Assembly (NCBI RefSeq): GCF_044596045.1
Contig: NZ_CP138995.1
Span: forward strand, 2,976,001 to 3,040,000
DNA length: 64,000 bases
Reading direction: 5' to 3'
Origin: Flagellimonas sp947499585
GTDB taxonomy: Bacteria > Bacteroidota > Bacteroidia > Flavobacteriales > Flavobacteriaceae
Shown: positions 17,966 to 27,100 of the stretch, piece by piece
How the letters are laid out: each line of letters opens with the position of its first letter
Numbering within the stretch: position 1 is the stretch's first letter
Position numbers and translations under genes: made by a program
The notes under the pieces: generated by a model
The model's input: only the letters and a program-made list of their open reading frames with translations
Told to the model about the DNA's origin: nothing
Database searches by the model: none

Positions 17966-20639
17966 CAAACATCTTTTAGTTTTCCTTTTTGTTCTCCTTG
18001 GCGGCACAATAAATCTTCTGGCACAGGAAGATCTTATTACCCCTTTGCCAATAAAGGGAATGAATGATAGCATTACCGCTCCCCTGTTACCACCTAACAT
18101 ATTAAACGACTCTATTTCCACTGATTCAATACAATCAGATTCCGTTCAAGGGAAGCAACCCTTATTACTTGACAAAATTAAGTATAAAGCTAAGGATTAT
18201 GTGAAACTGAGTCAAAAAGACAATAAAATTTACTTATATAACGAGGCTGAGATATATTATCAAGATACGGAACTCAAGGCTGGTGTAATTGTGATGGATT
18301 ACATTAAGAACGAAGTATATGCCGGTAGGTTACAAGATTCTACGGGCACCTATTCCCAGTTGCCCTTTTTTAAACAAGGGACCAATGAGGTTAGACCAGA
18401 TTCGATAAGGTTTAATTTTGATACTCAAAAAGCGCTAATCTGGAATTCAAGAACAGAACAACAAGCTGGACTGGGCCAGTTGGGTAGTGATGCAATGAAG
18501 ATCTATGCAGAAAAAACAAAAAAGGAAAATGATTCTGTTTACTTTTTAAGTGAAGGAAAATTGACCACATCCAAAGACACAGTTGACCCTGACTACTATA
18601 TTAGAATTCGCAAAGCCAAATTTGTACCCAAAAAGAAAATAATAGCAGGTTTTAGTAACATTTACATTGTGGATATTCCTACTCCGGTTGCATTACCTTT
18701 TGCATATTTTCCTTTAACTACAGGACGTTCTGCGGGATTGATATTCCCAACCTTTGGTAATGACCCCAATAGGGGTTATTTTCTTCAGAACGGGGGATAT
18801 TACCTGCCAATAAGTGACTATGTGGATTTAAGCCTTACGGGTGACTTTTATACAAACGGGAGTTATGGTTTTAGGGCCCAATCGGTTTATGCAAAGCGAT
18901 ATAAATTTAGGGGTAATATAAATTTCAATTTTGAAAACTTAATTCAGAGTCAAAAAGGTTTTGATGATTTTAGCCGAACAAGTAATTACAACATTCAAAT
19001 AAGACATACGCAGGATGCTAAAGCAAGTCCAAATTCTAGGTTTTCCGCTTCTGTAAACTTAGGTAGTAGCCAGTTTTTCACCAATTCATTGAATCAGGTC
19101 AACCGATCAAATACGCAAACCAATACGTTTGCTTCGTCCATAAGCTATTCCAAAACTTTTCCGGCATATCCGTCCGTAAATACTAGTTTGACATTGACCC
19201 ATTCCCAAAACTCAAGAACACAGGCCATTCAAATGTCATTGCCAACTTTTCAAGCAAGTATGGAACGTATTTTTCCTTTTGCAAAACGTGATGGTATAAA
19301 AAAAGGAATTGTTCAGAATGTCAACTTTCAGTATGATGTAAATGGACAAAATAGTATAACCACAACGGAAGAGGACTTTTTTACCAGTGCAATGTTTGAA
19401 GGCGCACGTGTAGGAGCAAGACATAGAATTCCTATTGGAACCAATTTTAAGGTAGCAAAATATTTGAGCGTAAGTTTAAATGGTAATTATGAGGATGTTT
19501 GGGCGCTAGAGACCATTAGTCGAAGATTTGATGCTGAGCAAGAAGAAGTGGTTACAGATACCATTCCCGGGTTTGACAGATTTAATAGATATAACCTTGG
19601 GGCCAGTATGGGTACAGTTGTTTATGGTACATTTAACTTTGGGGAGGATAAAAAAATACAGGCTATAAGGCATGTTATGCGTCCATCAATAAGTTATACC
19701 TACGCTCCTTCATTTGAGCAATTTTATGAAACGTATACTGATGGTGACGGGGATGATGTACAATACACTCCTTTTGAAACCAGCTTATACGGAAGACCTT
19801 CCTTAAGTAAGAGTAATTCCATTGGCTTTTCATTACAGAATACACTGGAAGCCAAGGTCAGGGACAAAGATTCGACTGCTTTAGAACCAAGAAAAGTTAA
19901 CATACTTAGTAATCTTACCCTATCCACCAGCTACAACTTTGAAGCAGATTCACTGAAATTAAGTCCTATTAACCTTAGTGGAGGTACTGAGATTATAAAG
20001 AATGTTCCCATTAACTTCTCTGCCACATTAGATCCATATGCGATAGATAACAATGGGAGAAGAATCAATACTTTCAATGTTAGTAACGGGGGTGGGCTTT
20101 TACGATTGACCTCTGCTAGAATCAACACAGGATTCTCATTAAGGAGTGATATGTTTAAAAAAGGTGGCGGTAAAAACAATGAAGAACCTCAAGATCAAGA
20201 ACCTGATTATGGCGCAAATCCTTTTGAATTGGAAGGAGCGAGAGATGGGGAGACCTTTTTTAAGAATGAAAACCCAGATTCTGATGAAGTGGACAATCCA
20301 ATTTACAATACCAAAATTCCTTGGGACATGAGGTTTACCTATGTAGCCACCTATAGCAATAGTAACAGACAAAAGGAAATAACCAATCACTCATTAATGT
20401 TTTCTGGGAATGTTCAACTTTCTCCTAAATGGGAAGTTGGGTTTAACTCCGGTTATGATATTAAAAACAAGGGTTTTGCTGATACACGACTTAATTTTAA
20501 AAGGGATTTAAATAGTTTTCGTTTGAGCTTTGATTGGACACCTTTTGGAAGGTTTGAACGATGGTATTTCTTTATTGGGATAAAGAGTTCCATTCTTAGT
20601 GATCTTAAATGGGAGAATAGAAGTCAACCTTTTAGATAA
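17955..20639 (+). CDS. LptD-like LPS-assembly outer-membrane protein
   Basis: An 894-residue protein. The only workable start is the TTG at 17955, which gives a proper signal peptide (MQSNKHLLVFLFVLLGG...LLAQ); no in-frame ATG exists upstream. After the signal peptide comes an OstA/LptA-like beta-jellyroll (about 60-260, with YLYNEAEIYYQDTELKAGVIVMDY), then a large beta-barrel rich in aromatic and Asn/Ser residues to the C-terminus. This is the Bacteroidota form of LptD, which puts lipopolysaccharide into the outer leaflet. A nearly perfect -7 box, TAAGTTTG at 17901-17908, lies upstream, but a matching -33 box was not found. It is divergent from the amidase gene. Confidence 0.85.
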   Translation: MQSNKHLLVFLFVLLGGTINLLAQEDLITPLPIKGMNDSITAPLLPPNILNDSISTDSIQSDSVQGKQPLLLDKIKYKAKDYVKLSQKDNKIYLYNEAEIYYQDTELKAGVIVMDYIKNEVYAGRLQDSTGTYSQLPFFKQGTNEVRPDSIRFNFDTQKALIWNSRTEQQAGLGQLGSDAMKIYAEKTKKENDSVYFLSEGKLTTSKDTVDPDYYIRIRKAKFVPKKKIIAGFSNIYIVDIPTPVALPFAYFPLTTGRSAGLIFPTFGNDPNRGYFLQNGGYYLPISDYVDLSLTGDFYTNGSYGFRAQSVYAKRYKFRGNINFNFENLIQSQKGFDDFSRTSNYNIQIRHTQDAKASPNSRFSASVNLGSSQFFTNSLNQVNRSNTQTNTFASSISYSKTFPAYPSVNTSLTLTHSQNSRTQAIQMSLPTFQASMERIFPFAKRDGIKKGIVQNVNFQYDVNGQNSITTTEEDFFTSAMFEGARVGARHRIPIGTNFKVAKYLSVSLNGNYEDVWALETISRRFDAEQEEVVTDTIPGFDRFNRYNLGASMGTVVYGTFNFGEDKKIQAIRHVMRPSISYTYAPSFEQFYETYTDGDGDDVQYTPFETSLYGRPSLSKSNSIGFSLQNTLEAKVRDKDSTALEPRKVNILSNLTLSTSYNFEADSLKLSPINLSGGTEIIKNVPINFSATLDPYAIDNNGRRINTFNVSNGGGLLRLTSARINTGFSLRSDMFKKGGGKNNEEPQDQEPDYGANPFELEGARDGETFFKNENPDSDEVDNPIYNTKIPWDMRFTYVATYSNSNRQKEITNHSLMFSGNVQLSPKWEVGFNSGYDIKNKGFADTRLNFKRDLNSFRLSFDWTPFGRFERWYFFIGIKSSILSDLKWENRSQPFR

Positions 20640-20697
20640 GAGATAAAATAAGATTAAATAACTTGCTTAATATATTGTCAATTAAAAAATCCTTTTC

Positions 20698-21078
20698 ATG
20701 AAAAAAATAATAAATACTCCAAACGCTCCAGCTCCAATAGGTCCTTATAACCAGGCAGTTTTTATTAAAGATACACTATATATTTCAGGGCAAATTCCTA
20801 TTGATCCATCAACAGGTGTATTGGTTGAAGGTGATATTAAAAAGGAAACCAGACAGTCTATGGAAAACCTAAAGGCAATTCTTTCTGAAGCTAATATGAC
20901 TTTTGAAGATGTAGTAAAGACTTCCATCTTCATTAAGGATATGCATCAGTTTTCTGAAATAAATGAGGTGTATGGAGTCTATTTTAATGCCGAAACCGCT
21001 CCTGCAAGAGAAACTGTAGAAGTTGCTAATCTTCCAAAGTTTGTAAACGTAGAAATTTCTATGATCGCAATTAAATAG
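20698..21078 (+). CDS. ridA: RidA family deaminase
   Basis: A 126-residue protein matching RidA/YjgF/UK114 over its full length. It opens KKIINTPNAPAPIGPYNQAV, and has the signature region near residues 100-120 with the conserved Arg104 (APARETVEV) and Glu119 needed for enamine/imine hydrolysis. RidA clears reactive 2-aminoacrylate made by PLP enzymes. It is 58 bp downstream of the lptD-like gene; its last 8 bp overlap convergently with the kinase gene on the other strand. Confidence 0.93.
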   Translation: MKKIINTPNAPAPIGPYNQAVFIKDTLYISGQIPIDPSTGVLVEGDIKKETRQSMENLKAILSEANMTFEDVVKTSIFIKDMHQFSEINEVYGVYFNAETAPARETVEVANLPKFVNVEISMIAIK

Positions 21079-21922
21079 TCTCTCTATGGAATTCCATTAG
21101 ACCTTCTATTGGACGCCTACGGATAACACCTAAAATTAAGTCATTTCGCTCTAGTACAGTAGCAAGTTCATCACTTAAAAAATGTGCAATACTGCCAACA
21201 AAGTTTATAGGAACTTTAGTGGCCAGTTCAAATTGCATGATATAATTATTCACAAACTGTTGCAATCCTTTGTCTATAACACCTCGGCAATATGGATGAT
21301 CCTTATTTTCAATTATAAATCGGGCAAAGGTTGCCAAATAGGTATTGGGGTTGGGCTGTTTGTATAAGTGTTCCTTTATTACATCAGCTTCCAAATTATA
21401 TTCTTTTGCAAATCTAATGCCCAAGTCCTGAGGCATTTTATGAAAATAGTAATCTCTTAAAAGTTTCCTTCCGAAAAAATTACCACTACCGTCATCCATT
21501 AAAATGTAACCTAAAGAAGTTACTTTTTGGAACAATTGATGCCCATCATAATAGCTACAGTTTGAACCTGTACCCAAAATACATACAATTCCTTGATGTC
21601 CTATTTTGGTAGTGGAATAGATTGCTGCAAAGGTATCTTCTCTTACCTCTGCTTTTGCATTTGGGAAAAAGTCCTTGAAAATTTCCTTCAAAAAATTCTT
21701 CATCCTATCGGTACCGCAACCAGCACCATAGAAATACAATTGGCTTACGACATCTTTGTTTTTGGAAAGTTCAAAATTGTTGGCTAATCTGTCCTCAATT
21801 ACCTCTCTTGTTAACACTTCAGGACTAAGCCCTAGTGTCTGGGTAAGGAACAATTGTTCGCCGGTTTTATCCAAAGCAATCCAATCAGATTTGGTTGCTC
21901 CACTATCCACAATCAATATCAT
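21071..21922 (-). CDS. BadF/BadG/BcrA/BcrD-type ATPase, N-acetylglucosamine kinase-like
   Basis: A 283-residue ASKHA-fold kinase. The phosphate-1 motif VDSGATKSDW is at residues 4-13, and the phosphate-2/adenosine region includes CILGTGSNCSYYDG near residue 110. A GSGNFFGRKLLRDYYF stretch follows at about 145. The family includes N-acetylglucosamine and N-acetylmuramic acid kinases of cell-wall recycling, and flavobacterial copies are usually annotated as such. It follows gapA by 71 bp, with a 13-bp perfect stem-loop between them. Placement next to glycolytic genes suits sugar phosphorylation, but the substrate is inferred. Confidence 0.83.
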   Translation of the reverse strand: MILIVDSGATKSDWIALDKTGEQLFLTQTLGLSPEVLTREVIEDRLANNFELSKNKDVVSQLYFYGAGCGTDRMKNFLKEIFKDFFPNAKAEVREDTFAAIYSTTKIGHQGIVCILGTGSNCSYYDGHQLFQKVTSLGYILMDDGSGNFFGRKLLRDYYFHKMPQDLGIRFAKEYNLEADVIKEHLYKQPNPNTYLATFARFIIENKDHPYCRGVIDKGLQQFVNNYIMQFELATKVPINFVGSIAHFLSDELATVLERNDLILGVIRRRPIEGLMEFHRETI

Positions 21923-21940
21923 ATGCCAAATTTTATTATG

Positions 21941-21975
21941 AATCCTGAAAAAGATCTATTGCCTTTTTCAGGATT
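21941..21975 (-). terminator. 13-bp perfect stem-loop between gapA and the kinase gene
   Basis: Bases 21941-21953 and 21963-21975 are perfect reverse complements with a 9-base loop. The hairpin is in the 71-bp gap downstream of gapA. There is no clean T run directly after it in the minus direction, so it may be a partial terminator or an RNA-stability element that lowers expression of the kinase gene relative to gapA. Confidence 0.55.
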
Positions 21976-21993
21976 TACTTGTAAGAAAATAAA

Positions 21994-22995
21994 TTACAGA
22001 TTTGCTACGTGTTCAGCTAAATCAACTAATTTATTGGAATAACCCGCTTCATTGTCATACCAAGAAACAACTTTGAAAAACTTCGAGTTTAATTCCATAC
22101 CAGCTCCTGCGTCAAAAATGCTTGTTCTTGCATCTCCTACAAAATCTTGCGAAACAACAGGTTCATCTGTATATCCTAAAATACCGGCCATATCTCCTTC
22201 AGAAGCATCTTTAAACGCTTTCTTAATTTCATCGTAAGAGGTTTCTTTTTCTAACCTTACAGTCAAATCAACAACAGACACATCTGCAGTTGGTACACGG
22301 AATGCCATTCCTGTAAGTTTTCCCAAAAGTTCTGGGATTACTTTTGTTACCGCTTTGGCAGCTCCTGTAGATGCAGGAATGATGTTCAGCATAGCACTTC
22401 TACCTCCTCTATAATCTTTTCTTGACGGGCCATCTACCGTTAATTGTGTAGCTGTAGTAGCATGAACAGTGGTCATTAGGCCTTCTTCTATGCCAAATTT
22501 ATCATTCAATACTTTTGCCAATGGCGCAAGACAGTTTGTTGTACAAGACGCATTTGACACAATTGTATCTGACGCTTTTACGTCATTGTGGTTAACACCC
22601 ATTACAAACATTGGTGCGTCCTTAGATGGTGCAGAGATAACAACTTTTTTAGCTCCTCCATCAATATGATATTGAGCCATTTCCAAAGTTGTAAAAATAC
22701 CTGTACATTCAGCAACTATATCAGCTCCTACTTCATCCCACTTCAAAACTTTAGGGTCTCTTTCTGCAGTAATTCTTATTGTTTTTCCATTTACAACAAG
22801 ATTTCCGTCCTTCACTTCGACTGTACCATCAAATCTTCCATGGACTGAATCGTATTCCAACAAATATGCAAGATGCTCTACATCCAACAAGTCATTAATC
22901 GCCACAACATCAACATTACCTCTCTTTACTGTTGCACGAAACACCAATCTTCCTATTCTACCGAATCCGTTAATTCCTATTTTCAAATTTGACAT
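21994..22995 (-). CDS. gapA: Glyceraldehyde-3-phosphate dehydrogenase, type I
   Basis: A 333-residue enzyme of normal length. The NAD-binding motif INGFGRIGR is at residues 8-16, and the active-site motif SNASCTTNCLAP contains catalytic Cys151. The conserved C-terminal SWYDNEAGYSNKLVDL region is present. It oxidises glyceraldehyde 3-phosphate to 1,3-bisphosphoglycerate in the cytoplasm. The gene starts 21 bp after pfkA, forming a glycolytic pair. Confidence 0.97.
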   Translation of the reverse strand: MSNLKIGINGFGRIGRLVFRATVKRGNVDVVAINDLLDVEHLAYLLEYDSVHGRFDGTVEVKDGNLVVNGKTIRITAERDPKVLKWDEVGADIVAECTGIFTTLEMAQYHIDGGAKKVVISAPSKDAPMFVMGVNHNDVKASDTIVSNASCTTNCLAPLAKVLNDKFGIEEGLMTTVHATTATQLTVDGPSRKDYRGGRSAMLNIIPASTGAAKAVTKVIPELLGKLTGMAFRVPTADVSVVDLTVRLEKETSYDEIKKAFKDASEGDMAGILGYTDEPVVSQDFVGDARTSIFDAGAGMELNSKFFKVVSWYDNEAGYSNKLVDLAEHVANL

Positions 22996-23016
22996 TTTTA
23001 CTGTATTTGGTTATAA

Positions 23017-24003
23017 TTATGTAGTCATTATATCAGAAACTCTTAAGAGTTCTTCATCTATCTCTGTATGTGCTTTAATTGCCTCACTTATTGGTGTAAG
23101 TATTAATTGATTATCTCTTATACCTACCATATAGTTGGACTTCCCTTCCAATAAGCTTTCTACCGCCTTTACCCCCATTCTACTGGCGAGAACTCTATCA
23201 AAGCATGTTGGGTTTCCTCCTCTTTGCATATGCCCCAGAACGGATACTCTAACATCATAAATAGGTAGATGTTCCTCAACATATTCCTTGAGTTCAAAAA
23301 CATTCTTTCCAATTCTATCCCCTTCGGCAACAATTACTATACTAGATGATTTCCCAGACTTCTTGCTTCGTTTTAAAGAATCTAACAAACGTTCTAAACC
23401 AAGGTTCTGTTCTGGAATTAAAATTTCCTCTGCTCCAGCTCCTACTCCAGCGTTTAAAGCAATATGTCCTACATCTCTACCCATTACCTCAACAAAAAAG
23501 AGGCGGTTGTGCGAACTTGCCGTATCGCGTATTTTATCAATAGCGTCTACAACAGTATTAATAGCTGTATCAAAACCAATGGTATAGGTAGAGCCCAGAA
23601 TATCATTATCGATAGTACCTGGTATTCCCATCACAGGGAAGTTGTATTCTTCATTAAAAGAAAGAGCCCCAGCAAAACTTCCATTACCACCAATAACAAC
23701 AAATGCGTCTACACCTTCCTTCTTTAACTGATCGTAAGCCTTCTTACGACCCTCTTTGGTCCTAAACTCTTCACATCGTGCAGATTTCAGAATTGTTCCT
23801 CCCTTATTAATGATGTTGTTTACACTACGGGCGTCCATAGGTTTAAAATCTCCATCTATCATCCCCTCATAGCCTCTGTAGATACCAACACATTCAATTT
23901 TCAAATATGCGCAAGTACGAACTACGGAGCGAATTCCAGCATTCATTCCTGGAGAATCACCACCTGATGTAAACACTGCTATTTTCTTAATTTCTGATGC
24001 CAT
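23017..24003 (-). CDS. pfkA: 6-phosphofructokinase
   Basis: A 328-residue group-A phosphofructokinase. It has the nucleotide-loop motif TSGGDSPGMNAGIR near residue 12, the catalytic PGTIDND (Thr130, Asp132), the MGRDVG stretch and the QRGGNPTCFDR motif near residue 260. The ATP/PPi-discriminating loop reads IGGNGSFAGA: Asn107 replaces the aspartate of the usual GGDGS, which in the E. coli enzyme helps bind Mg-ATP; the following Gly, associated with ATP use, is retained. I still call it ATP-dependent PFK with slight reservation. It is the first gene of the pfkA-gapA unit, with operator-like sequence upstream at 24085-24098. Confidence 0.95.
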   Translation of the reverse strand: MASEIKKIAVFTSGGDSPGMNAGIRSVVRTCAYLKIECVGIYRGYEGMIDGDFKPMDARSVNNIINKGGTILKSARCEEFRTKEGRKKAYDQLKKEGVDAFVVIGGNGSFAGALSFNEEYNFPVMGIPGTIDNDILGSTYTIGFDTAINTVVDAIDKIRDTASSHNRLFFVEVMGRDVGHIALNAGVGAGAEEILIPEQNLGLERLLDSLKRSKKSGKSSSIVIVAEGDRIGKNVFELKEYVEEHLPIYDVRVSVLGHMQRGGNPTCFDRVLASRMGVKAVESLLEGKSNYMVGIRDNQLILTPISEAIKAHTEIDEELLRVSDIMTT

Positions 24004-24020
24004 TCAAAATTTTAAAAAAC

Positions 24021-24028
24021 CAAAACTA
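24021..24028 (-). promoter_or_regulatory. Possible -7 box for pfkA-gapA
   Basis: The minus strand reads TAGTTTTG (TAnnTTTG match) 17 bp upstream of the pfkA ATG. No matching TTTG was found at the right spacing upstream. Confidence 0.3.
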
Positions 24029-24084
24029 GGAAACTTTATTTAATTAATGAATGACATATTAACTAATTTGTTTTCAGGCGTTTT

Positions 24085-24098
24085 CGCAAACGTTTTCG
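24085..24098. promoter_or_regulatory. LacI-family-like operator upstream of pfkA
   Basis: CGCAAACGTTTTCG is a 14-bp near-perfect palindrome around AAACGTTT; only one symmetric pair fails. The CG centre flanked by AAA/TTT is typical of LacI-family operators. A further CGTTTTCG copy lies 12 bp away at 24079-24086. It is about 80 bp upstream of pfkA. Confidence 0.35.
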
Positions 24099-24134
24099 TA
24101 ATTTTTTTTATCAAAAAATGATAGAAATATAACC

Positions 24135-27100
24135 TTAATTAGGTAACTTTTTGGAAGTCTTGTCTTTAGCAGTGAAACGAATTAGACTATCTTTTCCCAT
24201 AATCTCCGTGGATCGTTGAAGTTCTGGGGCAACAATCTTCTTTTCCTTCTTTTTGAATACTTTCCGCATCAACTCTTTAAAACTATTAAAATCAACTTGA
24301 TACGAAAGACCCAGGCCTTGTGTATATCCTTGACGTTCTGCCAAGAACTGTTGTATCTGGTTCTCTCTGTTAAAAATTTTAGCGCTTAATGTTCCTTCCT
24401 CATTAAGCAGTACCTGAACTTCCACATCTCCTGCAACTACGGTCTCAGATACTCCACCCACAGGAACTCCTACCCTTCCATTTACCAAAACCCTATCTGA
24501 TATTTGGGTAGAAACTGTTACTCCTATTCTGTTTTCTGTTTGAATATCTGCATTAGCATCTAAATACCCTTGCTCATATGAAACGCCTAAATTGAATTTA
24601 TCATTATCACCAGATAGGATTTGATTGAGAAGTCCAGATGCCGTTTGAATCAAGTTACCTGTTACAGCTTGTTGGTTTATACCTGTTTGTTCATTTACAA
24701 AAGTTCCTTGAGCCAAAAGGAAAAATGCATTACGCTCTTTTACCGTTGGATCTTGTAATCTATATTCTAGTTCTGATTGCACCACAGAATTGGTGCCAGG
24801 AAAATCGATATCAAAGTTAATGTTGGGGCTTTCCAATTCGCCATCTAAGCGTACAACGACTTCTGTTGGTATTCTTGCTTTATATCCCTGGTTATCCAGC
24901 AACGGTGCTGGGTTAGCGTTAAGCGCATAAACAGCTTCCAGATTAAGTTGTGCAGCCAATGGATCACGCTCCCAAAGTATTGTGCCTCCGGGGCGTACCT
25001 GGAATTTCTTATCTATTACCCCTCCATACCTAAAATTGTACTCTCCAGTAACCGCAACAAATTCCCCATACATATTGAATTTTCCATTGGTATTGATTTC
25101 TATAAGAAGAATACCTTCTCCTGTCCCTTTTAAGGAACTTCCTGTGCTCTGGTCCACCACAATTTCAACCTCAGCTTCTGGAGTTACCGCCAAGTCAAAA
25201 GCCATTTCCAAACCTTGGTAATCTTTTAGCACTCGTTCTTGTTTGAATGATTCGGAACCACCTTTTTCTATAAAATTGATAAATGAATAATCTCCAACAC
25301 TCGTTACGTCACTAAGCGGTATTTTTAATGATGTTCCTCTTGCAGTGGTTGCATCCACCGCAATATTTAGAGCATCAGTAGAGCCATAAATACTTCCCGT
25401 CCCATTTATAAAACCCTTTCCATAGTACAGCGCTTCTTCATCGAATTCGGTATTCAGAATCATAAAGCGGTTATTTTTTGTGTCTACATCCAAATCAAGG
25501 GACCAATCATCAAAAGCGGTGTGGTTTATAGTTCCATCGAGAGTAGCTGTGGTACCTTCAACTACATCTGAAAGTCCAATATTGTCAAAGTAAAAAGTCT
25601 GGTCAAAAAGCCGAACTCGCGAATATGGTGCAAAATCATAATCTACATTTAGATAAGGTATGCCAATTCCTGCATCATTTAAACTAAGCGCACCATTTAT
25701 TGCAGGGTTAGAAACACTTCCTGTTATTTTGGCATTTCCGCTAACACTACCTCTAATGTTTGAGACTACTCCATCTCCTAAAGCACTGAAAGGCTCAAGA
25801 CGAAAATCGGTGAAGTTTGCGGCCAGATCCAACTGTCTATTATTGTTTTGGTTTGTAACCTTGCCATTTACACTCAACCGCTCTTTTCCATTATCATTTA
25901 AATAGGTGCTAACGCCAAACTGTGTTAAATCATTATTCCCAAAAATGCCTATTTCTAAATCTCCTTGACGGATTTTGTTAATACTAAAATCCCTAATATT
26001 TAAACTGGAAGTTGGTAAATACTTACCATCTTTTTGCAAAATGTTGAGAAACCCATCTACGGATCCATCCAATTTTAAGCTGTCTATTTCTGGAGTTATC
26101 TTACTGAGTGAGACAATTTTAAACTGTAGGTCCAAATCTTTGTATGTTGAATCTGCCAATTCTCCCCGTAGTCTTATTTGTTCCCTATCACTATTGTCCA
26201 TCACAACGTCCTCAATCCTAATACTGTCCAAAGTTCTATTGATAATAACTTTGTTTTTGTTGTTACCATCTTTATTAAGCACCCAAACATTTCCCTTGAA
26301 ATTGACATCAGATTTTTTTAGTCCGATTACCGATTTATTTTCTTTATTGAATGTATGATAGAAATTAAGCTTATAGCTGTCGTTGTACTCACTTCCTCCT
26401 CTAAACTCTGTTCTAAAGAATAAGGTATCCTTTAATTTGGTGTTAATAAGGTTGAAATCCTTTACATCATAGTAAACTGTGGACATATCCTCAACTGAAA
26501 CGAAGGTGTTAAACAGTGGGTTCTTATTGTCAATTTTCAGTTCTATATTGTCAAAATCATTTCCAAAGGCTTCAATACTCGGAGACTTAAAGGTGAGTTT
26601 AAAATCTCCTTCATCTGAAACTATATTCCCTCGAATAAAGGTATTAGGGTCAAAAACAACCTCAGGAAAAAACACATCAACTATTTTATTATAGATTTTA
26701 AAGTTAAAGTTGAGCCTTTGTCCTTCCGATATCTCGAAAGGTTTGTAGTTTGTGTAGATGCTTCCTATGGAGTTCTGCACCAGTTTTCCTATTTCTTTTA
26801 CCTTGAATTTTCCTTTTACATAACCGGTAATAATGTCTGGAGAGTTTATTTCCACGGTTCGCACAGTGTCTTGATCAAATGAGGAGGATACTGCAAAATC
26901 ATCAAAATAATAGGTTTCGTTCTTATTTTGATACGTGGTATTTGAAAAACGTAATTGCCCCATGATATTATCCAGGGTGGTACCTTCAATGTCCATATTT
27001 AAATCTCCTTTAAAAATAGATACACTGTCATTGATGAAGTTTAACTTTTTAAGATCTGCATGAGCCACAGAAGCAATGAAGTTGAAGTTATTGGCATTGT

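Noticed and set aside
17879..18121. 80-codon minus-strand open frame upstream of the amidase
   Set aside because: It overlaps the lptD-like gene start antisense, has a Cys/Arg-rich unlikely composition and no family resemblance.
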